Source of the DNA: Rhyacichthys aspro
Lineage: Eukaryota; Chordata; Actinopteri; Gobiiformes; Rhyacichthyidae
Length of the DNA: 64,000 nt
Assembly (NCBI GenBank): GCA_036850595.1
Contig: CM072153.1
Span: 18,866,169-18,930,168 of the forward strand
Reading direction: 5' to 3'
The notes below the pieces were generated by a model. The model saw nothing but the letters and a program-made list of their open reading frames with translations. It was not told where the DNA came from and made no database searches. Below, one piece after another: positions 23,996 through 38,300 of the stretch; position 1 is the first letter of the stretch; each line of letters starts with the position of its first letter. Position numbers and translations under genes: made by a program.

Positions 23996-26200
23996 GATTT
24001 CCAATGTTTTTTTGTGTTCTTGTCAAACCACAGCTATTCATGTGCACAGGGATTATTTTAAAGGCTACCAGTTATTATGGTGCCTGCCCACAGACAAAAG
24101 GCAAATTTCTTCTAATACTATTATAAGCAGTATCACAGAGAGCTGCCAAAAATGTGATGGCATATAGACTTTGGTAAAGGAAGTTTGTTGCAGCTCAGTT
24201 GCAAATAAACACTAATGAAAACCAACAAAATAAATATGAATAATACAGTAACATAAAGCAATATATGTGAATATGGAATATATATGATATACATAAAAAG
24301 TTTATGAATTATGCATTCAATTAATCTTGCATTCAACAAGAAATGGAAGGGAAATATCTTGCATGAAGGTGAGTTACTGTAAAGCTGAATATAGTTACAA
24401 CAAAAAACAGAATTTAACACATTTGAATAGTCTCAATAATACCCTAATTGGGGGAAAAAAAATACAAATTTTAACTGTGGAAATGACCTGGAAAATTATC
24501 AAAATGTCCTAAAAATACTACATATTGTCCTGGAAAATGATAGCTTTCTGTTCTTTTTAGATTGTGTATGTACAGTTTTGTGTGTTTGAAACTCACCTTG
24601 ATTTAGATGCTTAGATTAAAGTTTGAGTTTTGGCCCTCTGAGTGTTTGTTGTTTGGTTTTTTTTTTAAAAAAAAAAAAAGGGAGGAAAAAATTTTTTTTT
24701 GGGGGTTACTAAAAAAAAAAAAAAAAAAAAAAAGGAAAGAAAAAAGGGAGCCCGTAAAAAAAAAAGTAATTGGGGAGAAAAGGAAGGGGGGAGAAAAAGG
24801 AGGGATTGGGAGGTAGGGGGAGGGTAAAAGGGGGAAAAAAAAATAAAACAAGAGTGACAGAAAAGAGGAAGGTTCACTTTGACAATTGGATTAAAATAAT
24901 AATCATTTAACTCCAATTGCTAATAAAGAGTGAACTCTAGTCTTCCTCATAGTGTTTATGACCTCTGTCAACCAACTATATTTGTACTTTATTTATCATT
25001 TGCTTCACATTTGTGCTGACTAGATAAATAGACCAGTCACAGCCTCCATTTTTATATACGTTAAGGTTTGAACACATAGTTAAGTTTTATCTAGCTTTAA
25101 TTGTTAACATATAGCTGTGTAATCTGCTCCAGAGCGTATCTAGTTTGTTTACTCAGTGTGATAATCTCTTTAAATTAACTGTGGCTTCTTAGAAAAACCA
25201 AACGTGGCACTGTGCTCAATACACTCCAGTATAGGGCCATGGTTTTTGTGATATGTATCTGTGAGGTCAGATTCTTCATTGTACTGTGCTACACTAACTC
25301 TACTGCACTGTTGTTAGGTAAATGACAAAAGAGTGAGTAATGCTGCAGGGCAGGTCTTTTAGTTTAGGAGGAAAAAGGTCTATGCACAGATCAGATGAAT
25401 GTAGATAACAGTCGACAGTAGCCTCCGGCGTGTGTTTTTAACATGAGCAATAATTGCTTCAAGTTTAAAATACATTTTCTTTATTTCATTTATATTCAAG
25501 AATTTGTCTGTTGCCCACTTCTTGCAGCATTTGTAACAATGATAATAGGAAAAGTGTGGTTGTTTATTCAGGGAGGAAGGCATGCTTCACTCTGCACTGA
25601 TCTGTTGTTTTAAATGGCTGAAATCTGTTTTTTTGGGGGAGTTCAGCTGTTAAAATATGACTGAAGGACACTTTTAACGCTTTGTGATATGTTGTGTTTG
25701 TTTTATTCTCTTGTTAATGACTAATAGAGCTCCAAACAAATTAATTTTACAGTATTGTCACATTTAGATATATTAATAAGTGTACTTTTTGTCCAAATCA
25801 GCGTCAGGTTGTATATTTTTATGCAGGAAATCTATTGTCTTGCTTTTTTGCCAGGGATGTCCCAGTACACATTTGTGAACCATACAGATGTTTCAGAGCC
25901 AGATTAAAGGAAAAAATGTTGCAATTCTCCTTAAACCTTTTCAGCAAATAATAAATTACACACAAATTCATATATAAACAGTATGGGCCTATTATTAAAT
26001 ATACTGGACGTTTGGATAGTAATTTACAAGCCAATAATGGATTTTCCCAAAACACATAACAAAAGAAGCTCTGTCCAGACAATTTGAAAAAAAGGTCCTA
26101 TGGTTATCTTTATTTTTACAAACTGGAAAAAATACTAAAATCCTGAATCAAATAACTTAAATGCCACGCATGAGTAGTCTAGCTCTAAAATGAGGAAAAG
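23996..26200. other. Intergenic spacer rfwd3-glg1
   Basis: AT-rich, no gene. Contains the low-complexity block at 24.65-24.85 kb and part of an unclassified repeat (24470-24640) with relatives elsewhere in the window. Confidence 0.5.
24654..24850. repeat. Homopolymer-rich low-complexity block
   Basis: Successive runs of T, A, G and A (including about 23 A's near 24711-24733), joined by G/A-only sequence. Almost every position is part of a run, unlike normal microsatellites; probably unreliable consensus. Confidence 0.75.
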
Positions 26201-26201
26201 G

Positions 26202-26287
26202 GATAAAAGACCGCGTTTTTTTTAGTTGCTTCTGTGCCTGATAAACCGGTTCCTAAACGCACCGCCGCCTCATGAATAATTCATGAG
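26202..26287 (+). promoter_or_regulatory. glg1: glg1 promoter-proximal region with TATA-like box and 19-bp palindrome
   Basis: GATAAAAG at 26202-26209 is TATA-like. CTCATGAATAATTCATGAG at 26269-26287 is an inverted repeat perfect except for the central base. It carries two ATGs: one opens a four-codon frame (26272-26286), the other (26283) is in frame with glg1. Whether this is promoter or leader depends on the start site, which I cannot fix. Confidence 0.45.
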
Positions 26288-26381
26288 CCGCCCGCTGCCA
26301 TCTCCAAAGGGAATTCCGTTCCTGATTCTCATTTTCCCGACAGCTCCTGAATGCAGCGGCAGGCTGACTGGCTCTGTGAAG

Positions 26382-29300
26382 ATGGCGGACTGTATACGTG
26401 TTCCTCTGCTCCTGCTTTTGATGTGCATCTTGTCGTTTGTGCATCCGAATCGGGGGGAAAACAACAAACTTAACGCTAATGCCGATACCATCCCGAATCC
26501 GCCGGGAGGCCCTGGCCCGGCTGCTGTTATCCCGGGAGCCGTGGAGAGGAGCCTGGGCGCCGGGGCCTCGCTGCCTCGGAGGCGCTCTACCGGCTGGAAG
26601 TTGTCTGAGGAGGCGGTGTGCAGGGACGATCTGACCCGGCTTTGCCCCAAAAATTCCTGGAACAATAATCTGTCGGTGCTGGAGTGTCTGCAGGATAAGA
26701 AAGAGGTAAATAGTTGAAAATGAGTTGTGTTGGTTTTGGAGAAATACGCAGGGTGTGCCTCAACAGAAGCGCAGTTCTCCGTTAGCTCCGCGTTAGCCTT
26801 TGCGCTGAGAGGACGTCACGCCAAATATCCCTCGACAATTAAATAATTTGGGATTTATCGCACTTTTCTTTCATGTAACACTTGCATTATATCACAAAGA
26901 AACTCATAAATTTATCAAATCCAGCGCAGTGTTACTTTCGGCTTAAAACCAGACATCAGTGTGCAAAATCTTTACCATCTTTTCAGACAGGATTCCTCTG
27001 TTACTTAAGCTTTCAGCATAAGTAGCCTGGTTCATAATATGAGAATTGGGCCAATGAAATGTCTTTTGTAACCACATTTTGTAAGGTTTTTATTCCGGTA
27101 AAAATCTTATTTCCCCCCCTCACAAATGTCACCAGTGCTTGATCAAATAGATCTCTAATGGTTTAGGTCGAGATGACTCTAGGTAAACTTGCTTTATACA
27201 AATAGTTGCCCTGAATTTCTAGAGAAATGGGTAAATTTATTGATGCAATGATTATTTACTTACGGGAATGTTCACCAAAAAACAAATATACCTTGGCAGC
27301 TTTTAGCTTTTGGCATTTCCACAGCAGGACAAAGCAGTCTTACACTATCCTGTAATTCATTGAATATCTCCATAGTTTATTGATTTCTCTAGCTTTAATG
27401 TATTTCCATAAACATATTAGGTTCTGCACTTACCAAATATACATCAAAACTGTCTTCTCTCATCTTAAATTACATTGCATTTTGATAGTTTGCCCATTAT
27501 CTACAGCTACTTTCCAGATGTTAAAGTTTCTATGGAGTTTGTCAATGCTGGAATTAGGTTTTTAAAATAACTTATCCCCATTTTTAATTGTTAAAATCTT
27601 CTATTATAACCTTTTAGAGCTAAGATTATTCAAACCATTTCACCCTTATAGCTTTTTATGTTTAACGTCATCTTGAATTAAATCGAATTGTGTTTTTTGC
27701 TCATGTTGTAAAGATGAAAATACCGATAGGAAGATTAACAAAGCTTTAAGTGTTGCTATGGATTTTGTGTCAAAGCCGAATTAGTCCTAAAACTTTACAG
27801 AAAGGGCTTTAAAATGAACATGTCCCCTTTTTCTTGGACATGGGAACTGGGAAGATTTCAGTCAAGCGTGTATTGTGTTGTGACTGCACAGTGTACCCTT
27901 CGTGCAGACGCCATAAAGTGCACCACTGCAGCTTTGACATACTAGTGTTACATTTCACCACAATGAGCTTGACATAGCTGTGTAGCCTTTGTTCAGAAGA
28001 AAGTGGGGTTATATTAAGGTTGCTAACAGCTGGCGGACGGCTGTGGTTTACCCTGCTAACACCCTCGCCTCGATGTTAGCCAGATATCACGCCTTTCCCT
28101 GGCTGCTTCTTGCCTCTGCGTCCTCTTGTAATTACACCGTATCTGCTCGTTTTGAACCCTAACATTACACGCAGTTAGCCCCAGTGAATTGTTGCTGACA
28201 TCATAACCAGCCCTAAGCCACTTTAAACTGGTCGTTTTACTCTGAGCTCAAGGCAAACATGTTGAACTCAAGGCCGTGGTGTGTCCATGTCGATCCAGTT
28301 TGGAGATAGATTGTTTCAGGCTGAAAAGTTGCAAAAAACAAAAGCCAGAAGAGTAGTTTATTTTTAAAGGTCATGTCGGTAGAAATTCATGCAGTTGAAC
28401 CGAAAACAATGGACAGTGAAGATGGCAGGAATATTGTCACGTCCTTGAATATATTGCTTTTTTGTTTCTTTGGTAAAACATGTTTAGGGTTGTCTAAATA
28501 CTAACACCGGCACTTTTTCCAATATTAGAGCCTCTTGTAATATTTGATGCTGCTAGTACTTTCCTTACTTCAGTGTGAGTTTCTTTTCTCTACTCAGCAT
28601 GGTTTGGACATATTTTACTGTAAATAAAGATGATAAAATCAGTGCATTCTCCAAAAGGTGATGTGTCGAAGAGTCAGTAAGCTCACAAACTGTCTCGCTA
28701 AAAAAAACCCCCACTGATAAAACATTTGGAAATCAACATGGCTCAGTTTGTCTAAGTGGAATTAGAACATCACGATATTTGATCCCTATATTTTGGAGAC
28801 TCTGTGGGAAAGCTGTGTGTAATTAGGAGTCCCACATTTTTCTAAATTTTTTTAAAATCTTACACTCATATATCTCTTTTCTAGTCTCCTTTGAACTACT
28901 TTTGTAAAGGGTTAAATATGCTGTAGGCTTTTTATGTCCCCAAAATTGCACACTCCTACTATAATTAACAGCTCCCTTTCCAGTTTGCTTGTAAAATGTA
29001 ATGAGCCCTATCTATATAACCTATTATTTAACATCATGTTCATCACTAAAAGCTAAGTTACCGTTTAATGTGATGAGGCTCTGTGCAAACAATTTTTTCA
29101 AGCATTAAATCTTTTTGGTTTTGGTTAAAGCTCGTCAATAACGAGGCCCTTAATCGGATTCACTTTTACTATTGTGACTCTCACTGAAAATGAGTTTGAC
29201 ACCACTGGCATAATGCTAGTGGCAATTTAGGACAGACAGCGCAGTGTGAATCCATTTATCTCCAAAACGACCTCCTTTTCCCCGGGGAAAGACTGTTAGT

Positions 29301-32300
29301 GACCCTCCCCTTCAGCCCGAAGCACCAGGATTAGTAGTCTCTCTGGTTTAGAGGAGTTTTGTCCTGACATGTTTGGACAACACCGTGTGGGACTAATAGA
29401 GACGGATCAGTGCAAACAAATGAGCATTTAGTTTGGGACAGGATTAGTAAACTGTATTCATTTAAATTAGGGCAATGCCTCAATCTTGATGATGTGTGAG
29501 ATCCCTTACTTTTTTAAGGTATAACGTCCCAAAAATACTACTGCAAAAAAGAAATGAGAAAGTATCGCGTTAATGCAAAAACATAGTTAAATATTGCAAA
29601 AATGCTCCAAATTGTAGCCAAAAATCTAACAATATGTCTCCTGAGAGCTTTTTTCCAATTTTGCTGAACATTTTCAGGTTAACCAAAGATAAACACAGCA
29701 TTAAGTTACACCTGAAGAATGCTGAAGGGAAGTTGTATCAAGTTGCAAAACAAATAAAAGTCACACTTGACAACACAAGAATCTAGGAAATTATTTGTAT
29801 GGAGTTGAATGTATGGTTATAAAAGAGCGTTGACGGGTGAAATCAAAATGCCATTCATTTAACAGTTGTACAAATCATTGTAATAATTATGTTTGACATT
29901 AAATTGTAAAAAGCAGATAGTTACAGCTGTCATGCGTGGCTTTATTAAAAGTAATGCAGTTCAAGTCTAGGCCAAAAGGAAGCGTCTCGATGATTGGCCT
30001 CGAGCACAGTTCAGTTCAGTGGAGTGAAGCTGCCAAACACAACTAAACGCAGTGTATTATGGGAGATCGCAACAGAAAACAAAATCAGACCAATCTACTT
30101 TAATATTTCCTACATTTTTAAGAGATTGAAAATAGAATTTACTCTTAAACAGGCTGGAACAATGCACCCAAATGATTTAAGAGCATAATAGGTCCCCACT
30201 TTTACCTGATTAACTAAGTGACAGGGCACTAGGGGTCCACAGGTGAGGGCTGCTTCAGAAGACGTTAAGTGTGTGTGAGTAAACCAGACAAGGACGTCAA
30301 GAATAGGGCTAAGGGTAATAGAATCACCATGGCGACAGGTAATTAAGGCTCTCTGTTACGAAGAAAGACTGCACACTTAAACTTTGACGTCACCTAAATA
30401 AACGCGGCATGAGTCAGAAGAGCTTTAGAGGTCAGTTCATGGTGTTTATTAAAGGTCAGAAGTTTTGACCTCATCTGGAAGGAGGTCGAGGCTTGAGAAA
30501 ACGCAAAGCATGATGGTCACAAAGTCTTGGATCTTAATTTATTCAATAGGAAAGAAAATACAATGGCGAGCCTTAAATTCTGCCTTTGTCTGTCCCACAC
30601 ATTCAGTTTCTGTTTTAATATCTTTTCTGAGATACTGAGAAACTTTTAGATCAAAACCTTCCTTCATTAATTTTAATGTGGTGTCATAATTATTCTAATG
30701 CTTAAGTGAATGTTTTATATTATACTTTGCATACTAAAACTGGTGTGTATAGTAATCTCTGTGTCTATGTTTACACTGAGTCGGATATTGTCACCATTTT
30801 CTGCTTCACATTTTTGCTTTTGCTGAGACAAAATAAGGTTGGGGGTTTAGTTTTCAGTGATGGCCACCAGTTGTGGTTCAGTTTGTGATTCAGATGGACA
30901 CTCGTTCCATTCATAATGGAGGTGACTGTCAATATGAACGCTCTAGTCCTTTTAAAATAGCTTTGAAAGTACAATTTAGAAGTCGTCAATACATAGGGCA
31001 ACCACTCACGTAAGCGCTAATGAGACCTTGCAGCTCCAAGTCTTGTCTGAAGAGGCAATAATCTACAGATGGACATCAGCCAAAGTGAGTGGTAAAATAC
31101 TGGGAGACCTGAATTTTAACTGTGAAAGCGCAATCAATATTTAGTGGCACTTTTATTTGAATCAAACTTCTTGGAGCTAGCCCTCACATTTCCATGAGCT
31201 CAGTTTCTAACCACAGCCCAGTAAACTTTCAAAATCTTACCTTACGACTCACGCGTGCCCATTTACAGCATTCAACCCTTATAAAAGATCAGTTGTATGA
31301 GAATTAAATGACCTTCAATGCTGTTTTTTCATCACAACATTTCTTGATGTACCTCTTGTTCAAGCCCATCAATACAGGCCAGGTCTGCCTTTCTCAGTGG
31401 CTGTATATGATTAAATCCATACAGTATTTAACATATAAAGCTGTATTTATGACCTTTTTTGTAAAATAAACACCCCACATGATGAAACTAAGCATTACAA
31501 TGACAGGTAGTTATGCCTGATATACCACAGCAACTATAATCAGTAGAAATATTGGGTGAAGCAGTCAACAAGCTGTAACTTTAATCTAGTGCATGTATGA
31601 CTTATTTAGTTCAGCGCAGGCCATTTCTTTGAGCATCTACTTTTAATTTTCCCAATCTATAATTAATGGCTAAAAGCTATTTGTCTCTAATCTAACATGA
31701 CACAAACTAAACGAAACAAACAACATAATGAGTTGGTTGAAAGTGGCATCCCATTAAAAGTGCAAATGGTAATGTACTTTTTTAAATGAAGAACAGATTG
31801 AAACATGCTTATTTTAGCCCCAACACTGGTTTACTAATATTCACACAATATCTTTCAGTGCGACTCCACACCTCATCTTGATAAAGTGCCTCTGGAGATT
31901 TTATTAGGTCTTTAAATTATGTGACAATTTCAGAAAAGTTGTTGAGTGTTAAATGTGCGAATCTAGCCTCATGTCACGTTCTTGATTAATCGTGTTGGCA
32001 CTTCTTAACATTAAAGTTAGACATAAGAAAGAAACTTCAAACATAAACCATGAAACTGTGAGGCTCTGAAAGGTAAATGAAAGTGTCACATCTGTCAGTA
32101 AATTAAGTTTCTTTGGGAAATACCTTTAGGAGATTGACAGACACTGTAATCTCAAGTCTTAAGTGTGTTTTTTTTCATCTGAACCGTGATGTTGTATAAA
32201 TATTGAGCAGCCAGTGACCCGTGGCTCCTGTTTCAGACCAAAGATCTTCAGAACCAAGATTGGGTTTACTTACAAAATGAAAACTAATTTGAGCATGATT

Positions 32301-35300
32301 TTCATTTTCGCTTGAACAAAAACGCAAACAAATATGGCTGTTGGGTGGATTCAGAGTTCATCTTCAAGCGACCCAAAAAATGACAAACACAAGTCATGTC
32401 CATTAACAGATTTAGCTTAATTTGATGTTTGGATTTCAAATTATGTAAGTAAAATATGGCAGACAATCAATTCATCAAATGTACCAGTGCTTTGATTTTA
32501 TTGAAGCCAAAACACAAGTTCTATACAGAGTGAAGGGAGGAGGTTGTGCCAAATCAAAGAAAGAAATATAACAAAATAGGGCCCAGCTCAGAGACTAGAC
32601 TGAGAACTAAAAGATAAAAAACAAAAAAATGACTTTGAAAATATATTGGGTACCCACTCACCTAATCAACCTCTCAGCCACAGATATTTTTTACAATAAA
32701 CTCCTTGCATCACACAATAAACGGCACCTGGAGGAGAGGAGTAGGAGATGCAGGCACACAGCACTGATCTGAATGTAACATTATGGAAACTGTAAAAGTC
32801 ACCTGAATGTGTTTCTTTTGTCCGAGCAGTAAATCATCTAGTGGTCCGCATATTTTGCTTGGCGTAGATTTTTACATCAGATGCCTCTCCTGATGCAACC
32901 CTCTCTGTTTATCTGGGCTTGTGACCCTCTTGTGGCTGGAGTTATGGCTCCCTATTGGAGAATCGAACCCCGGTCTCCCACTTGACTTGCACTAACGAGG
33001 AGGTCAAACCTTGTGTTATTTTAGTTGCACATTTGTTTTTTTTGTAGTTAATGAAAATACACCTATTTCACATTCATTTTCATCTTAAAATTTAGTGGCT
33101 TGACTGAATATACAAAATTATATTTCAATCGATTATCCATAAATTGGTTATTTTGCATGCCCATGTGCAAATGTTGATAGGTTTCCCCAGAATTATCCTA
33201 TGTGAAGAAAAAGGTTCACTAAATGCTACCGTCATTACTCCCCTTTGGTTTAAATTTGCTGTTTTGTTTTATCGTTCTCTTTTAATTCACCCGTCAGTTT
33301 TGTGAAGACTCCTCGTTGCTTCGGTTTCATCAGTGTAAATGAGTCTGAGAGAAGCCTTCCAGCCACAACCTGTCTCTAAAGCTGTCTCTTTTCCTGCTGA
33401 ACAAAAGGCCGTTTTTCCCTGCAGCTGCTGAATCCCTGCTTTTACCTCGAGACGGTCCAAAGGTTGTGCTTGGTGCATTACTCATCACCGTCTCTCACTG
33501 CTGAGTCTGAGCCGCCGGTAACTGAACTTGTGATTTTGGTGTCACTAGGTCTCCGCTGCGACCTTTAGGCCCATTCATCCGCAGAGATCGTCCCAGGTCT
33601 TTGGCAGCTGGTTGGGCGGCAGCTGATTGCTCACTCGCTTCTTTAAGCTCATTAGCTGCTTGTCAGTGACTGGGAGCTCGCTGTGTGCCACAACACAAGC
33701 TCAAAGCAGCACAGACAAGCAGCGGTTTGTATTCATTATCGGCTAAGTCGCAGTCACAAGATCGTCCACCGTCTTGGGGTAAAATTGATGAAATACTCTC
33801 TAATATTTCCTGTTAAAAAGTGAATCACTGGATGTTTGAGAAATGCAGACCGTGACTGTACCTACTGTTGTTCCATTTGAGACCGGTTTTGGTGTGAAGA
33901 TTGGTCTTTACATGACATTTTAAAGGTCTCGGTCTTGTCTCGGACTCTTTTTTTTTTTTAATTTGGTCTCAGAGAAAGGGATTTCAGGAAAAAACAGTCA
34001 AGATCAGAGCTTTTATTTGTAAACATGATTCTTGTGATTTGATGAAAATGTCAATTATTTGATTTGATCTACATTAAAAAGACTATCCCTTTAACTGAGG
34101 CCTGCTTATCCTTGTTTCCACCGCGGGGCAGTACGGGGCGGTTTGGTACTGGTAACCCCTGAAGAGGCACGCGTTTCTGTTGAAGTAGGACTTTCATCAC
34201 AAAAACAAGGTGTAATTAGCTTGAAAAATACTTCCTTTGAATGTTTTTCCTTTCACTTCTATTTTTCGCTAAATTAAGAATTACAGATCGTCCAATCAGC
34301 TGAGTGCAGTTTTTTAGCCCCACTCTTCCAAAGTGTGCCACAAAGCCTTACCCGCTTGGTACCCATAGCAGAGGTATCCCCAAAGTGACGGTACGCTTTC
34401 ATGGGAAACTTCAGAACCCTTTTGGAAATGGAAATGAGCCAGAGCTGAACCGACCTGCTCCATTAGTTTTGGTCTTTGTCTTGGACTAGACTTCCTCAGA
34501 AATAGAAATCCTCAAACCCCAAAAAATAAATCAAACCAAACTTGTACAAACACTACACGCAACAAGAATAGATGAGTCTTTCTGTTTTTATTTGGTGACA
34601 GGTTGTTCTGATGTAATCTACCCATCAGTGACACTTTTGCTCGTCTCCTGAGTTTGTAGATGATTTTATCTGAGTATTTTAATGCCACAGAGTCTGGGCT
34701 AAAGGCCCAAATCATAATCAGACAGTTAATGTTTTATCTTCAGGAGGAAGGGGTCATGTGGGACTTGCTTTGGATCTTTTCATATCAATTGTTAACTTTT
34801 TATGGAGGGGAGTCATCTTTTGCCTCTGTTTGAGTTTTTTATTGGAGTTTTTATGGCCCAGTAAAGTTAATATTTATAAGGATATGTTTGACATCTAAAT
34901 AGATAAGGGGTTTTGAAAGTGCAGTGTAAAACGCTGTATAATGCTGTTAGACATATGTTGGAAACAAAAGTGGCTTGTTATGTTTTCACCTTTTTAACCG
35001 ATTGCTAAAAGCTTTTTAACGTACAAAAATTCACCTGTTAACCTGCTGTTATGTTATTTTCTTAGTACAGCCCAGTATCACCGATATATTTACATACATG
35101 CTGTGAAACCTTGTTGTTTTAGTTTTATGTTTCAAGAAATCATCTCCAAACAGATGTCATGCTCTGTCACTAGTTGAGCATAAATGGGACTTGAAACAGG
35201 ATATTTGTGAAAAATGGTAAGAAGCATAAAAGGGGCAAGCGTTTAAATTCCATAAAGTGTTGCTCAATCCTTATTTTAGCCGGTCATGTTCACGGCCCCA

Positions 35301-38300
35301 GTTGCCACCAATCTAAAGCTTTATAACGAATACCACGATATCTATATTTGTGCAATTGTAATGCGTCACAAATGTGAAGGCCATGTTTTAGAAGACTCTC
35401 TTCCGTGTCCAGTGTGAACCTCGGTGTGGCTCAGCTGGCTCTGTGCTGTCGGTCTCTGGTCGAAGGGTAATGTTAAAGTGCTGCTTTTAGACTCGCTGCA
35501 TTTTTGTGTGTCTGTGTCCTGCTGGTGACTGTGGTTTTGTGTACGTGGTGCAGAGACAGTCCGGAGGGAGGAGGCTGAAGACGTCGCTCGGGCCCGGCTC
35601 GGCCTGTCAGCGGTCTTCATTGTCTGTTTTTAGCAGCACTCTCTGTTTGTTAAGAGAAGAATGAAGCAGTCAGGCGTTAACTACACAAACCGAAATGAAT
35701 GCATAGGCTCGTAGCGTCATGTGATTGGCAACATGTGACTGATTTAACCTGCTCAATGGGAGTAGCCTCTATTCAGCCTTTTTGACAGCACTGGGGTCCC
35801 AACTGGGCTCTGGCATATGACCTGAAATCACTGTTACAGTTACACTTACTATTGGCCTAATTAATGGTTGTTTTGTTTTTAGCTGACACGTTTTGTGCTG
35901 TAAAAATCTACAGCTATTAATGCAAACACTTATTTTATAGATTAAGATTATGTTTGTATTATTGCATTTTGCAGCCAGAATCCAGGTTTATATTAAATGC
36001 ACAGGACATTTTTGTTGCCAAGTAAATGAAATACTCAGTTGTATAGCAGGCTGGTAACTTGTACATGCCATTTCCTAGTTTTCTTCATTGTATTTTTAGG
36101 CAGTATTTTGCATAAAAATGAGGAAGGAAGTAGTTTACAAAAGTGTTAAATTTTGAGCTTATTTATAGCAGAACAAAGTATTAGTTTTATAGCACCTTGT
36201 ACGACTGTGAGTCCAGAGAAAACTGCACAGATAGAGGCGCGGCTGTAATTTGAATTCTTTCATTGTTATAAATGGTGGTTACGGTAATTAGACTCAGCAG
36301 AGAGGCAACAAAAGGTCGCTTTTTGTCTAAGAGCCACATTTGACCTTTGACACTTACTAAAGGGCCCATAATGAGTTATTTACGAGCACATTACATTTGA
36401 CCCATTGTCTGTTTACAGTTAATTATGACGGATCTCAGTTATCTCATGAAATAATCAGATTTCTGGGTCAAAGCTGGAAAAATAGTGGAAAAAAGATCTG
36501 TCATGGTCTTACCTGGAGCTCTGACGTCGCTAAACTAAAGCAATAATGGGACACCACTGAGGATCTCTCTGTGACGGGACAATGACAGCAGCTTGTGCCT
36601 CATTTGGATGAATATATTTTTGTCCCCTGCCAAGAAGGAAAAACAGTTTTCCCCAGTTGCTAGGCACCACTATTTTGTGTCCTCGTAGCAGGCATTGTTT
36701 TTCCATCAGGCGTGTTGTTGACATGGATCTGGAGGAGTCAGTGTCCTTCCAGCTGCAGCCATGTCCTGTTCAGTTCATAGTGACACTGAAATGTGAAGTA
36801 GGCTGCCTCTAGATCACTTCAGCCGGTACACAAACAAAAATAAAGCACTTCAGTGATTATTCACAGTGGTTAATTGTGCATTGTGTAATAGAAATTTAGC
36901 ATTCAATAGAGATAGTCAGAAATACTGGGCAATAAATTGTGAAAATTGCATAACAGCATTGAAATCTTCTAGTCTTGGCCACAGTTTAAGGATCACCGGA
37001 AGCTAAAAGGTCTCATAGCTGAAGTACATTTTTCAAAATATTCAATATGTGTGTTTCTGCTTCATTTATTTGAAATTCATTGAAATATTGAATCCCAGTG
37101 TCGTCTCTTCTCCATTGAGCTCCAGTCGGTCGATAGCAGATGATGTAACCAAAGAGAGCGGACGTCTACTTTAATGATCGGTCTGATGAGACGTAATTAA
37201 AGACTAATTTCACCGAACTGGTTTCTTCAGCCTCAGTCTGATGTCTGCAGACGGCTGGTGACTAATGGGCGCTATCAGGCCATCTTGGTTTTTCCTTTTG
37301 GTAAACTGTGTTCAAGACAAGTTAAATGGTTTGTAAAATAACTAAAGACTGACAAAGTCCTGTTGTGACTGAGATGTGTTTGTTATAGCTTTAATATAGC
37401 TTCATATTCAAGGGCAAACATGAAGCCTCGGTAACAGACCCCTGCCACACGTTTGTTTTTGATTGGCTGAGTAAAAATACAACATGTTTACTTGCTTGTT
37501 GAGCTGCACAATATAGTATTACAATGTCTGTAACAACACACCTAATAACCACATCACAAAAGGCCTTGCAAAAATGGCAATGAATATGACTTTAAATGGT
37601 ATTATATCTCAGTATATTAACCTGAATTGTAATTAACAATATATCTGTATAATTCTTTAAAGTAATATGACAAGAGCTGTCTATTGTCACACAGGCTTTT
37701 GATAATAAACAGCAGCTCTGTTGCAGCTGGAGCATGAAAAATGGTTAAAACACAATAAACTGTGAGCAGACCTAATAAAATGGTCTCAAATACAAAATGA
37801 AAACCAGACACTCAGCTCTGTTGCAAAGTAATTTCACTGATGTTGTGTATTTAAGTAAAAGCACCAATAATCAAGCAGAGGAGGGAAACAAGCAGCTTTA
37901 CAATTACTGCAACTTAATATATATCTTTATTTAAATAATATAGTCACATAACAATATCTCATATATGCACATATCTCATTATATTTGAAATCTTAATTTG
38001 CTGGTCCTGTCACTGAGCGCTACTGCTATTGTGTTTTTCAGCATTACCACCTATTAGCACTAGAAGCTTTCTACATACATGCTGTAGAAAGACTCACTAC
38101 GTAATCAACAGCTAATCAAAAACATATTATGTGTGACAAATGTGTGAGTGAAAATGCAACGTTTTTAACAGGAAATGTTTGTTTGCTTGTGTCACAGATG
38201 TTTGAGACTGATAATCTTTGCGGTTTATTCATTTGAGACGGTTTCCTCCTCGAGCTTCATGTTGCACACAGGAAGCTCATCAATTGTTTTAACATAATCT

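Noticed and set aside
24603..24916. Frames of 69-83 codons on both strands
   Set aside because: Produced by homopolymer runs encoding poly-Lys and poly-Phe.
32925..33010. Reverse-strand tRNA gene
   Set aside because: A B box is present but no cloverleaf can be formed, and the downstream body matches fish SINEs.
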